64,000 nucleotides of DNA from assembly GCA_964036045.1 (NCBI GenBank), contig OZ038380.1:10811913-10875912 (forward strand), written 5' to 3'. The notes beneath the pieces are model-generated. The model was not told the origin of the DNA. It worked only from the letters and a program-made list of their open reading frames with translations, and ran no database searches. This stretch comes from Eutreptiella sp. 'Long Island Sound 2002' (lineage: Eukaryota; Euglenozoa; Euglenophyceae; Eutreptiales; Eutreptiaceae). A program made the position numbers and the translations under genes. Below, in pieces: positions 44,901 through 53,472 of the stretch; positions within the stretch are counted from its first letter, which is position 1, and each line of letters starts with the position of its first letter.

Positions 44901-47082
44901 ATGGCACGAATTTCTCTCTCTGTTTGACCTCCATGTGTCGTATCTGCCTGGAAAACATAACACGGTAGCGGATGCTCTGAGCCGATGGGCTTACCCCGCC
45001 TCAGAGGGGCTGCAAAGTACCAACATCCATGGTACGGAGCAGGACCGCCATGTCATCATCGAATGGGATCAGGAAGAAAAGAAACTCATTCGACGTGCAT
45101 GCATGCAGTGCGCTGTTAAACAGCACGCATTGCCGTGTCACGACATCACGGCCATCACAGATCCGGCGCATGCTCACGAGATCTGCACCAAAACACTGAA
45201 AGTCGTGGAAAAAGTCACCGATCCCTCCTCAGGGAGTGTGAAACGGTTTGACTACACCCGACGAGTAAGTCGATTTCGGTTGATCGAGGGCATTAAGCGT
45301 CGAGATCCGGCCAAAACTCCACCCCTGCCTAAGGATTCCCTGATCATCCGTGACTGGACGTCCGATTACCTGCAGGATCCCATGTTTAAAGAGGTCTTTG
45401 GAAATCTCAAATCCAAAGATGCTCACAGGGATGGGATTTTTGCGGAGTACTCGTTGGATGGGGGGAAGCTGTGGACGGAGGGTAAATTGTGTGTGCCAGA
45501 CGCCCTAGCCCCCCGAGTGTTAAACTGGTGGCACAAATGGGAGTCCCCCCACGCACATGGCCGTCGACTGTGGTCGATGATTAAGCATAGGTTGTTTGGA
45601 TCGAGGCTCTACACTCATTGCATGAAAGTAGCAGCCGGATGTGCCCAATGTGCTGTCTCGACGCCCCCCAGCGCGAAGAAGCACGGCCATCTGAGGCCTC
45701 ATCCTATTCCGGAGCGTCTCTTCAACAGAGTCACGAGTGATTTTTTCTATCTCGGTGAACTCGATGACGAAGAGTGCCATTGGACGAATAAAAAAGTCAA
45801 TGGTGTGCTCCTTATTCAGTGCCGTCATTCCGGCTACATTCAAGTGTTGCCTTGCAACATTGAGTCGATGACTGGCAAGGCTGCCGCCAAGTGGTGCGCG
45901 CAGACCTGGATGGGAGGCTGGGACGTCCCATCCGAGGTGGTCACGGATTCAGGCAAAGAGTACACCTCCGAATGGTGGAGAGAATTGTGTGCTCGCCTTG
46001 GAATCCACCATCTCCGATGTGAAATCCACTCGCATCGAGCGCTGCCTGGTGAAAGAGCCGGCCGCTCAATAATTAATATGGTTCGTAAGGAGCTCGCGAG
46101 TGAAAAGGATTTCCATTGGATGGAAGTTCTCTTCGCATTGCTTCGCCGTTACCACAACACGCCTTTGTATCATGGCCTTTCTCCAAATGAAATTGTCTTT
46201 GGACGAAAGAAGTGTTGGTGGAACATGCCGTTGAATAATCCTCGCCCCTGTAAAGATGCTTCGCTGTTTTTGGACGAAGTCCAACGAGCAGATAAGTCTG
46301 TGTCGAAATTAATCGAGAAGCATCAAGCTGACTGGCTTTGGGTTCAAAATCAAGGTCGAAAAAACCCCCACAATTTTGAAGTCGATGATCGAGTTTGGCT
46401 TCGAAAATCCGAAACCACCCTGGACGGAGATGACAAGCTTCTTCCCTTGTGGGAGGGGCCATTTGCTGTTACAGCACGTCTTGGTGAGAACAGGTGGAGG
46501 ATTCGTGTGGATGTCAGCAGGGAAATTGACGTTTCGGGCGATCGCCTCAAGAGAGAGATCCCCTCCCCCAAGGATCGGGTTAAACCCCTTTTTTGGACTG
46601 CAAAACACTTGTCCGATCGGGTCATCGAAGGGGGAAAGTACGAACTCAAGAGGATTTTAGAAGCAAGACGTGACGCCAAGGGCGAATGGGAATTTCTGTG
46701 TGAGTGGAGGGGCTTTGATTCCAGTCACAACAACTGGGAACCAGCCCAATCTTTTGTCCATGGATACACCAAGGGGTTCATCGACTTCCTCAAGAAGCAC
46801 CCCGAAATTGGCGTACTCCTGACAGATTGTTTGTCGAAACCAGACAGACAAGTGGAGAGCGACGGAAAACGACCTGTGGTGAATCGAGATCCAGCCTTTT
46901 ACGGCCCTCAGCAGCCACATTCCAGGGCTGATCCGTCGATCCCCCCTCCTGCGGTCAGGCCAGCCCAGGAGCCAAATGAGGACCAAGCTTCAAGTTCGGC
47001 CGCTGATCTGCAGCGCCCAAGCCGTACGAGGGCCAGGCCAGACAGGTTGGTGGTCACATGCATTCGTGCTTGGCCGAATTGA
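41899..47082 (+). CDS. pol: E2 Pol (readthrough part of Gag-Pol)
   Basis: This is full-length and collinear with E1 Pol. It has retropepsin-like DNGSE, a Dam-like domain with NPPF, reverse transcriptase with YIDD, RNase H, integrase (TSDFF, VTDSG, PGERAGR) and a chromodomain. Codons 41899-42027 between the UAG and the GTG at 42028 are open, as in E1. No ATG precedes the methyltransferase-like domain. The RT has MGLKNAPSFF, where E1 has MGLKSAPSFF. Confidence 0.93.
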   Translation, partial: GSHENRPSPGDFRHDPQIPDRPLLDVGSLVSSPLDPATDPSVVVDEVGVQSKHRARQFVTKLWVSDCKGNFHLATCLCDNGSEVNLQSNSFLPDDCVFESPHPVTLEGVSGHSLAGGQRGCYISTHLVAQDLWEEQNVEEVVLKDDYFYRADIKYDLYLGHPWLRKNRVAPVGHRRCFLLESGPLERPEFRFLHAGFKSAEEFLKQKVTPKFGEDVTIAEVNGSADYSQELECLRRDSQPRRPSRWHSSSYRVVDKWRDAICEYFHEHHSFWPQYDAFANRMNKRFDKHFSDAWTHKWNKKLWINPPFHLIQQVIHKIKQDKTQAILVVPLWDDKPWFQELQDICVDYIELPRKIKLYARDDTGPLPQRSWSSLAFLVDGKLSDSNSTDSSTDSCVGSESEVERGTDDESIFSDFCSSDTQGDSTTNGSASSPSSPIRSTSKRIFSARARKNLQSRRKFRVFYEKPPVEAFMDPFEELDREENLWDFDTRPTYLQEAVDTDLFRDNRKKILPAKAEEVAKVFSTVIPGDQVDTELCSKSREKIFEERKDTTLSGKLIKDPPVRGQFGEAFIELREGYKAKKQRPDENHGHKHEILRKIIERNLREFGWLEGCMTSEWCCSPFTVPKPPPADQNTIDGWRMVVDFRNLNAETKADSHPLPLIEEEIAKRARGRLFSVLDLRHGFHQMPLRKDSRPLTCMCTPCGPVQWTVMPMGLKNAPSFFQRMMEDVLFTTHPELRTFVSVYIDDIIIATEGEGLTEAELVALHEKQLNQVLDILDANQLICGPKKGKLFLKSVEFCGSLLENGTRRPSPGKLVAIQKWKRPETITELRGFLGCCNFYHTFVPNYAKFAAPLTELLKVGRDAGKAGSKVRVKWTDECEEAFHHLKAALCEVATLHVPQFDRPFYIRTDASRYAIGAVLEQVDEATGDHYPLAFWSRKLAPRQMQWSPREQETYAIICALKKYQSWVGTNRVEVLTDHRSLEYWATEHIDTVASPAGRRARWHEFLSLFDLHVSYLPGKHNTVADALSRWAYPASEGLQSTNIHGTEQDRHVIIEWDQEEKKLIRRACMQCAVKQHALPCHDITAITDPAHAHEICTKTLKVVEKVTDPSSGSVKRFDYTRRVSRFRLIEGIKRRDPAKTPPLPKDSLIIRDWTSDYLQDPMFKEVFGNLKSKDAHRDGIFAEYSLDGGKLWTEGKLCVPDALAPRVLNWWHKWESPHAHGRRLWSMIKHRLFGSRLYTHCMKVAAGCAQCAVSTPPSAKKHGHLRPHPIPERLFNRVTSDFFYLGELDDEECHWTNKKVNGVLLIQCRHSGYIQVLPCNIESMTGKAAAKWCAQTWMGGWDVPSEVVTDSGKEYTSEWWRELCARLGIHHLRCEIHSHRALPGERAGRSIINMVRKELASEKDFHWMEVLFALLRRYHNTPLYHGLSPNEIVFGRKKCWWNMPLNNPRPCKDASLFLDEVQRADKSVSKLIEKHQADWLWVQNQGRKNPHNFEVDDRVWLRKSETTLDGDDKLLPLWEGPFAVTARLGENRWRIRVDVSREIDVSGDRLKREIPSPKDRVKPLFWTAKHLSDRVIEGGKYELKRILEARRDAKGEWEFLCEWRGFDSSHNNWEPAQSFVHGYTKGFIDFLKKHPEIGVLLTDCLSKPDRQVESDGKRPVVNRDPAFYGPQQPHSRADPSIPPPAVRPAQEPNEDQASSSAADLQRPSRTRARPDRLVVTCIRAWPN

Positions 47083-48717
47083 GGAAGCCATCCTACCACA
47101 TTCTGCTCAATCCACTGTTCATTCTTTCTGTTTATGTCATGATGTGGAGAACTGCGAATGTTTGATAATTTGACGTCAATTAACTTTTCTTTGGTCTCCG
47201 TTAGGCAGACAAGGCGTAGATACGCTGACGGAGTGTGCTGCCGTGTTCAGAAAAAACCAAACTCAGGCTTAATTCAGGCAGATTCGGGGTAATCTTGTCT
47301 CTGTTGGTCTGTGCATCTTTGGAATTTGGCTACTCGTGCAGATGGAAGCAAATGTACATAATCAAAACGCTGGCCAGCGACATTCACCCCTACAGGTAAC
47401 CCCTGTAGTACTGGCTGCCCTAGAGGCGACGCCAGGAACTCAGATCATACCTTCATTTGCTGTGATGCTGACGCCAAAGTCCAGATTCAGATCCAGGATC
47501 CTCAAATTTACCTTGAATTTCTCAGGTTTGTCCATCATTCTGCCACTGTTGTACGAAACCCAGACGTCAATTGTTCAGACAATCTTCATCTAGGAGCTCT
47601 AGGGACTTCTAACAGCCTTCTCTGAAGTCCGTAAGTTTCGTTGTATTTTTGGCACACGTTAATGTGAGCTCAATTCGACCAGAAACTGTCGAGAATGGTG
47701 AATCCAAGTGTCTTGTGGGACTTCATCGAAAGATTGGCCTTGTCCAAGTCGATTGACACCACCGCCACTGTAAATTCGGTGTCTCTCAGTTATATACTGT
47801 CAGTACAGCGCCACCAGTGAACCTTCGGCGCGTTACATGCCAAGGATCCAGGGCCAGCATGTCCCATCATGATGCATCATCACATGATCCACATTTTGAT
47901 AGAATCTGTTAGATGCTCGCGAACCAACGTGCCGGAAAGCACAATTGAGCTGAATAAACGACAATATATATTAACTTTAGTCTAAACGAAGGTGTTGGTA
48001 GTTTCAGTTGTACACATTCCGCTTCATTTCACCTTCATCTCAGGGAATTTACTCATGTTAGGACAATTTAGATTGATTTCCTTGTCATCTCCCATCATTC
48101 CTCGAAGATCTGTTTAGATCTAAGTGAACAGAAGAACATCTCTACCTTCGGTGGTTCACTTAAGGTCTGTAGACTACATGTGTATTTGTTTAACCTCTCT
48201 GTGATTGCTTAATCCCTTCAATCTCTGCTCAAATTCATTCTCATTTTCGCTGAATCTTGTGATCATCCACCAGATGCGCCAAATCTGAACCACATGCTGT
48301 ACTTTTCAGAACGAGAAAAGCGGGATAACACGATGTAGAGTTCGGCGAGGACACCGTAGCGTGCCCGCGACAGCGAAACTGTGCCAGAGCGCTGAGATGT
48401 CACTCCAATTCTTGATCCCCCCACTCAATCCAACAATAATCTACCTCATTCTCAACCAATGCATGGTTTGGTATCGATTCTCGATACGTTTACATGCTTT
48501 TTAGCCCCTGACCTAATGTTTTACTGCACGGAGGACTGTTCGTCACTTCTCATTCCGTCTCATTTCAGGTTCATCCAGCCTGATTCAGTGCCAATTCAGC
48601 CCAAATCAGGTCAGATCAAGCAGATTTCGCCCCATCGAGGCTACATTTCTATGTTTTTCTGGGACTTACCCGCACTACGTTCTTCGTTGACGTAGCGACA
48701 CACCCCAGTGTGTTTTT
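47083..48717 (+). other. Long 3' noncoding region of E2
   Basis: This is about 1.63 kb, homologous throughout to E1 9316-10963, with a short altered patch at about 47200-47232 (TTAGGCAGACAAGGCGTAGA in place of the E1 sequence). I see no credible ORF. Confidence 0.7.
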
Positions 48718-48727
48718 GGAGGGGGAG
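48718..48727 (+). other. Polypurine tract of E2
   Basis: GGAGGGGGAG immediately before the 3' LTR. Confidence 0.9.
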
Positions 48728-49298
48728 TGTAAGTGCGGCTAGCCCCATCTGCTCAGATTTTCAGACTGTAAGTGCGGCTAGCCCCATCTGCTCAGATTTT
48801 CAGACATTCTGCCCAGATTGGCTACATTTTGGTCATTTTCTTTGCCTCGGCGGAATTGCCGCCTCGCAGCTCAGTCACAGGATATTTCCTATATATTTCT
48901 GATATGCCGGATTTGATTCCGCGGTCCATTTCCCGTAAATCCGCCGCATTCCGCTATTTTAGCTGGAATCGCCATTTGCCGCTGACGCGCGCTCGCGGGC
49001 CTGATCGGCCATACAATTTTACATAAATGGATTATTTAAATTCATTCGGACAGTTTTGGACACTCAGATGTATTTAGAATAATTCCCCTCAATTTTCTTC
49101 ATAGACTGGGATTTTCTGCCGGACCACAATCAGCATGGACCTTGCTTCTGTTGTCGCTGCTCGCGCCTCCGTTGGTGTCCGAGTGTCCGGTTCTACACCC
49201 AATAACAACATCCAGGGAGACTCCTCGCGTGCCTGCCCCACTGGTCTTGCCGGCCCCGAGCCCTCCGGCACCCACAACGACCCAGGGCAGCACTTTCA
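48728..49298 (+). repeat. 3' LTR of E2 with the same 39-bp head duplication
   Basis: It is 571 bp, with 48728-48766 repeated at 48767-48805. It ends CAGGGCAGCACTTTCA at 49298, followed by CTGGG. Confidence 0.94.
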
Positions 49299-50018
49299 CT
49301 GGGACATGGGCAGGCACATGTGGTACAGATCCGGACCACATATTTTGCAGTGACCCGCTGCATCACGAGTATGCCGCCAGTCCTCTGGGATCTCAGGCAT
49401 TTGAACAATAGGTGCCCACAGCGGCACCGTCATGGATAGTCGCTGCATGGCGTATGCTGCATCGTCAGCGGACTCTGAGCTCGTTGATCCTGCTTCACTC
49501 GCCGCGCGACACTCCATGGACTCCCTTGGACTGGTTTCGAAGAGCTCCTGCAGCATTGCTTCATCCAAATCCGTCCACCAGGGATCTCCTTCGGCTGCGC
49601 TGTCATCGGACTGGCGTTCGTACTCCACATGGCTTCGATTGCCGTCGCTCCGCGCCTCCTCAGTGGTTGCAGCGCTGCTTGACGCCCACTCGCTACGCGA
49701 TGACGAACTCGTTGCACGCGAATCTGAGCTGGGCAGTGGAGAATTAAAGTCACCGTCGTCATCTGACATGCGGTGTGGCCTGGGCAAGGTGGATGCAGGA
49801 CCTGCCATTCCCTGACGAGGTCGGTCGGTCGGTCGGCCGGTCTCTTGGTCGATCGGTCGGTCGGTCGGTCCGTCGGCGCATCGGTCCGTCAGTCCGTGGG
49901 CGTCGGTCCGTCGGTCCGTCTGTCTCTCCGTCCGTCCGTCCTCCTTACCGCTCCGAACCCGTCCGTCCGTCCGTCCGCCCGTACTCCATCTGTCAGTCGG
50001 GCCGTCCTGTAGAACCAT
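49299..50018 (-). CDS. Element D ORF, proximal 240 codons (unknown function)
   Basis: The minus-strand ORF may start at 50018 or at internal ATGs 49808 and 49769. Codons 1-70 are Thr/Asp/Arg repeats encoded by a CGGT/CGTC microsatellite, so one of the later ATGs is a likely real start. The body is Ser/Glu/Asp-rich and acidic (DPWWTDLDEAMLQELFE) and ends in a compact Cys/His cluster, HCKICGPDLYHMC, reminiscent of a nucleic-acid-binding finger. The last 10 codons are at 38450-38418 beyond E2. It could be a minimal Gag-like packaging protein; this is inference, and I recognise no family. Confidence 0.5.
49818..49990. repeat. CGGT/CCGT-type tetranucleotide microsatellite
   Basis: Imperfect runs of GGTC, CGGT and CCGT occur inside element D, between its 5' LTR and the acidic part of its ORF. 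Confidence 0.85.
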
Positions 50019-50031
50019 TTATGAATTATTC

Positions 50032-50698
50032 TGTAACAGGGCCAGTGCCCTAGCCCCTTGGGTTCTCCTGGTCTTGGTGTTTGGCGACCATTTCCGTTGA
50101 TCTCCGCTGCTGTTTCGGAAAAAACCTTGCTGATTTTATCCAAAAATCCTGCAAGCAACACCTGAACCCCGTCAGTGGCATGCACGCTCAACACGTTTCA
50201 TGTCGTCTTTTGCATCCTTCTGTCGTAGGTTCATCCATACCCATTGTACGAATAATTCATAGACCCTTGCCGGGCCTCACCACTGGCGCATACCTGCAGA
50301 CACGTAACATACAAAGAACAGGGCGTGCACCTGGCCCTTTTCGTGACGATCTACTCTACAACATTCGAGAATCGTCTTTATAAATGCGGGCATTCGCAAT
50401 AATTATAACTACAGCGTTCAAAAGGCTTTTTATACTGTAAATCCGTGATTTTCCTAAACTCTGTAGTCAATGCTGACGGTCACATCGCTGATCTGGCGAC
50501 CGCGTCTCGCGCTTTGTAGCGCGCTCTGTCTCCCAGCGCTCCAGCGCTCCAGCGCGCTCTGTCGCAAACAATAATAAAATACAAAATATGCAAAAGCATG
50601 TATAAAAAGTAGACAGAAAAAATAGAAATATTAAACACGGCGCTGACCATTACGAGGTCTGTGCCGAAGACGGTCGTGGGGCAGCCGGACCGGCTTCA
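50032..50698 (-). repeat. 5' LTR of element D (right copy)
   Basis: This is 667 bp, homologous to 37445-38111, and is followed by GTAC at 50699-50702. Bases inside the element next to it read GAATAATTCATAAATGG on the minus strand, with no obvious tRNA 3'-end complement. Confidence 0.87.
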
Positions 50699-50738
50699 GT
50701 ACCCAAAATACCAGGTCTTGGGTGCCACCAGAGCGTCC

Positions 50739-50744
50739 CCGTCA
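50739..50744 (-). promoter_or_regulatory. Putative readthrough stop UGA-CGG of element C gag
   Basis: Gag ends GCG-GAG-TTC-UGA-CGG. The frame is then open through 50699 and, across element D, into the retropepsin DTGA. UGA followed by CGG is the classic type II readthrough context of several plant and alphavirus RNAs. Confidence 0.6.
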
Positions 50745-52562
50745 GAACTCCGCGGGACAGGTCACCTCGAACCCCTTGTTCCGCAATTTGCGGGCCATCC
50801 TCATGAAACGGCTCCTCTTCTTAGCGTTGCCGTCATCACCACCTTCATGCTCACGCTTGGCTCCTTGTTCTTGCTGGGCCTGCGTTTGTAAGCGTGTGGT
50901 AGGACCAGACTGCCCTCCAGAGGGCTCGGAGTTCCCCCCTGGATTAGGGTTGGGGTTGCCTCCGTTCTTGTCCTTGTTCTTGTTGTCGGGCTGGCGGTTA
51001 GCGCCTCCTCCTCGTCCACCTTGACCCTTGTCTTGCCCTTGACCACGTCCTTTCGACTTGCCCTTGCCGGAGTCGTTGCCTTTGCCTTTGCCTCCACCTT
51101 TGCCTGAGCCTTTGCCAGGATCTTCACCCTTAAGCTTCGCCGATAGGCGTTGCTTATGGTAGCACTCATCCTCGTAGTGCTTCCGCTTCCCGCAGAATGC
51201 ACACGTGATGGTGCACCTGTAATGATCCGGCAGCTTCGCTTTGGCGCCAGTGTTCTTTTCCTGCTGCTTCCCCTGGACTACGAAGCAGTCTCGCTGCTCG
51301 CAGTCAGGGGCGTGCTGCAGGTGGCCCTGCTCGTCCCTGGCATCACACCAGAATAGCTCCTTCACATTCTCCATGATGCGGGCGTGGGCGTGTTTGGGGG
51401 TAGTCCCCTGCCCAGGTCGGGACCCTTGGTACCCTTTGCCATGGCCTCCAGAACCTCCACCACCAGGACGGTAGTTGTTCAAGTGCTGGTCGCTCTCCTT
51501 CTCCAGCGCCAGCTCCAGGAGTAGCACGCATAGGTCCTCGTAGCGGAGGGACCTAGCCTTGCGCTCCGCCGTCGAACGGCACTCGTCCCATAGCTCTCGA
51601 GGGAGCTTGGCCACCAACCAGAACAGCAGGTCGCCGCTGCTGTAGGAACCGGGCGTCAGTCGTCCAGCCCAGTGATCCAGGTCAGCCAACAGCTCAGAGA
51701 CCCTGCCAGGTTTGGGGTTGTTGGGCAGCACGGGCAGGTTCTGGATCTCGGCCCTGATGGAGAGGTCGGTTTCGTAGGTCGGGTACTGCCTCTCCAGGGC
51801 AACCAACACATCGGCAAAGGTGGCGGAGTTAGTCACGATCTGCCTGACCTGCTTCTCCAGGTACTTGGTCTTGCAGCACTGCAGGAGCAGATCGCACTTC
51901 ACTCGCCCACTAGCGTGGGTTTGGCCGGTCAGTCGTAGGAACCGGCCAAAATTCTCAGCGAACTCGCTGAGATCCTTGCCTGTGAACTCAGGCAGGTTCA
52001 CCACGATCTTGGAGGTGGCAATAGCCTTCGCCTCCTGAGACCTGCGTCCTTCAGGGCGTCGGGTCTTCTTCTTCTTCTTCTTCTTCTTCTTCCCCTTTGG
52101 GTCCTCGGGGTCATCAGGGTCATCGTCCTCCGAGGGCGAAGTTGAAGTCATCGACGGCGGCTCATCGTCGGAGGGGTCTCCGCCTAGATCACTAGAGCCA
52201 TAAGGCTCTACGTCCACCATAGCCCTCAAGGCTGTTAGCCCCAGCCGGTCCAGCTCGGCCCTCGTCGAGTTCGTCACGTGGCTGTAGGGCGGCTGGGCCG
52301 TTCTCGGCACGAAAGGACTTCTCGGAATAGCTGCAGGAGTCGGCATCGGTCTGCTCCTCAGGCTCCCCAGGGTATTTGTCGACCCTGCCGCCAGGTGGTT
52401 GGCCTGTACTCGGTGGGGTGACATTCCCACCGTAGTAGGTGACGCTTGGGGCGGGTCAGTCCAATGAAGATAAACAATGGTCTGCAAGTGCTCAGTATGC
52501 CCTGCTTGAAGAATCATTGTCTTTGCGGTGTGTCCTTTGTAGTGTCCTTTACAAAAAGACAC
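50742..52562 (-). CDS. gag: Element C Gag, main part (capsid and zinc knuckle, ~606 aa)
   Basis: This is a minus-strand ORF whose first codon here is GTG 52562; the frame is open 5 codons further back to a UGA. It has a disordered N-terminal third with an acidic DDDPDDPEDP and a 9-lysine run (from a CTT repeat at 52067-52093). A helical capsid-like region spans about 186-365 (NLPEFTGKDLSEFAENFGRF onward). A canonical zinc knuckle C454-X2-C457-X4-H462-X4-C467 follows, then a Gly/Lys/Arg-rich tail. It would package element RNA. It ends at UGA-CGG, with pol in the same frame beyond. Confidence 0.85.
   Translation of the reverse strand: MSFCKGHYKGHTAKTMILQAGHTEHLQTIVYLHWTDPPQASPTTVGMSPHRVQANHLAAGSTNTLGSLRSRPMPTPAAIPRSPFVPRTAQPPYSHVTNSTRAELDRLGLTALRAMVDVEPYGSSDLGGDPSDDEPPSMTSTSPSEDDDPDDPEDPKGKKKKKKKKKTRRPEGRRSQEAKAIATSKIVVNLPEFTGKDLSEFAENFGRFLRLTGQTHASGRVKCDLLLQCCKTKYLEKQVRQIVTNSATFADVLVALERQYPTYETDLSIRAEIQNLPVLPNNPKPGRVSELLADLDHWAGRLTPGSYSSGDLLFWLVAKLPRELWDECRSTAERKARSLRYEDLCVLLLELALEKESDQHLNNYRPGGGGSGGHGKGYQGSRPGQGTTPKHAHARIMENVKELFWCDARDEQGHLQHAPDCEQRDCFVVQGKQQEKNTGAKAKLPDHYRCTITCAFCGKRKHYEDECYHKQRLSAKLKGEDPGKGSGKGGGKGKGNDSGKGKSKGRGQGQDKGQGGRGGGANRQPDNKNKDKNGGNPNPNPGGNSEPSGGQSGPTTRLQTQAQQEQGAKREHEGGDDGNAKKRSRFMRMARKLRNKGFEVTCPAEF
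52067..52093. repeat. CTT trinucleotide run in element C gag
   Basis: About nine tandem CTT (AAG on the coding strand) encode the polylysine tract of the C Gag. Confidence 0.85.
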
Positions 52563-52577
52563 CCATTCAGGTTGCAG

Positions 52578-53372
52578 TCATTTCTTGGAGGCTTCTGGAT
52601 GCTTGATCATCAGGGGCTCCAGTTTCTCACGGATCTCTTGAGTGAGGTCGCCCACGATTTTTGACGTGGCTCCTCGGAGCACCTCGTTGATCTCCGACCG
52701 CGTCAGGGACTTGTTGGAGGATCTTCCCGATCCTCTACTCCTGCCACCAAGAGATTCAGGTCCTCTCCTCAACCCACTCAAGGTTGCATAGCCAGGTGCA
52801 TACCCAGGAACATCCACATAGGTTCCAGTAGCGGGTAGTGGATGGGGATATTCAGCCGCATACCATCGCGGCGCAGAGCTGGTAGCCACCGGCTCACTGG
52901 CAGTAGTTGCCTCATGGAGCGCAGTGGTAGGTGGGCCCATACCATAGGCAGGGTAGGGGGGCATGCCAGTAAAGCCTGTGCCCTCTGCCATAGGCGGGTT
53001 GGTTGTGGAAGTGGATGTTGCAGCGGCTGGGAGTGTGGTGGTTAAAGGAGAGGGTGATGCGTGGAGGCCAGAAGCGCTTGGTGCGCCTTCGAAGGTAGGG
53101 ACATTCGTCACGTCTTGCCCTTGCTCCTCTCCTTCGTCTGCTTCGTCTCCAGCATCCTTCTCGCTCTCTCTCTTCCTCTTCACAGGCTGAGAGACCACCT
53201 CTTCGACAGACAGGGCCCCAAAGGCCGTCTGGAGTGCATCCAGGGAGTCCTCAGCCGCATCCACTGGCCCATGTAAGGGCTCCGCCGAAGGTACAGCGCC
53301 AGGTGCTGGCCTTGCCGGTGCCTCAGGCGCTGGCGCTGTCTTCACGTCGGCGTCCTCCTTCCTTGTGTCCAT
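52578..53372 (-). CDS. Element C Gag, N-terminal part (264 aa), in frame with the main part across a UGA
   Basis: It starts ATG 53372, 88 bases downstream of the primer site. It is Ala/Pro/Ser/Thr-rich, with a KRKRESEKDAGDEADEGEE basic-acidic stretch (possible nuclear localisation signal) and a helical C-terminus (TRSEINEVLRGATSKIVGDL...). It ends UGA-CUG at 52580-52578. The main gag ORF follows in the same frame only 15 bases later. It is either a premature stop in an old copy or a second leaky stop. I recognise no domain. Confidence 0.6.
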   Translation of the reverse strand: MDTRKEDADVKTAPAPEAPARPAPGAVPSAEPLHGPVDAAEDSLDALQTAFGALSVEEVVSQPVKRKRESEKDAGDEADEGEEQGQDVTNVPTFEGAPSASGLHASPSPLTTTLPAAATSTSTTNPPMAEGTGFTGMPPYPAYGMGPPTTALHEATTASEPVATSSAPRWYAAEYPHPLPATGTYVDVPGYAPGYATLSGLRRGPESLGGRSRGSGRSSNKSLTRSEINEVLRGATSKIVGDLTQEIREKLEPLMIKHPEASKK

Positions 53373-53460
53373 CTTCAGTCACCCTTCTGCTTATATGTGC
53401 CTGTACTCGGCGCACTGGATGTACGGCGCGGGGTTGCTGCCGGTGCGCAGAGACAGACTG

Positions 53461-53472
53461 CCTCTGCTACCA
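53461..53472 (-). other. Primer-binding site of element C (initiator tRNA-Met)
   Basis: The minus strand reads TGGTAGCAGAGG, the same 12-base tRNA-iMet complement as family 1. It marks the inner end of the C 5' LTR, which therefore extends rightward from about 53473. Confidence 0.8.

Larger units (their letters stand above)
38456..49298 (+). mobile_element. Element E2: intact family-1 retrotransposon nested in element D
   Basis: This is 10,843 bp and structurally like E1, with uninterrupted gag and pol, a tRNA-iMet primer site, readthrough hairpin, purine tract and a 5-bp duplication CTGGG. Its LTRs are 571 bp because each begins with a 39-bp tandem duplication that E1 and E0 lack. About three differences are visible between its two LTRs, so it is a recent insertion. 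Confidence 0.95.
37445..50698 (-). mobile_element. Element D: ~2.4-kb non-autonomous LTR retroelement, interrupted by E2
   Basis: Two 667-bp LTRs (TG...CA) lie at an exact offset of 12,587, flanked by GTAC. Minus-strand orientation is shown by the purine tract next to the left LTR. With E2 and one CTGGG removed, the element is about 2,406 bp, with about 1.07 kb of interior and a single 250-codon ORF. There is no protease, RT or integrase, so it must be mobilised in trans. LTR identity looks like about 98-99% by eye. The site just left of the 5' LTR shows no tRNA-iMet complement. Confidence 0.85.
37242..53472 (-). mobile_element. Element C: older gag-protease retroelement split by E0 and D, only its 5' part in the window
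   Basis: Reading on the minus strand: primer site 53472-53461, gag 53372-50742, start of pol 50741-50699, then (after element D) pol 37440-37242. At that point the E0 LTR cuts it, so RT and integrase should lie left of E0, outside the window. Pieces on the two sides of D join exactly when one GTAC duplication is removed, and the frame continues. The family (Ty3/gypsy or other) cannot be fixed without the RT; the CX2CX4HX4C knuckle and D-T-G-A protease fit an LTR element. Confidence 0.82.

Noticed and set aside
1-53472. UAG/UGA reassigned as sense codons throughout
   Set aside because: PDX1 ends at UAG at the usual family length, and both intact pol genes end at UGA, so a leaky context is the simpler reading.
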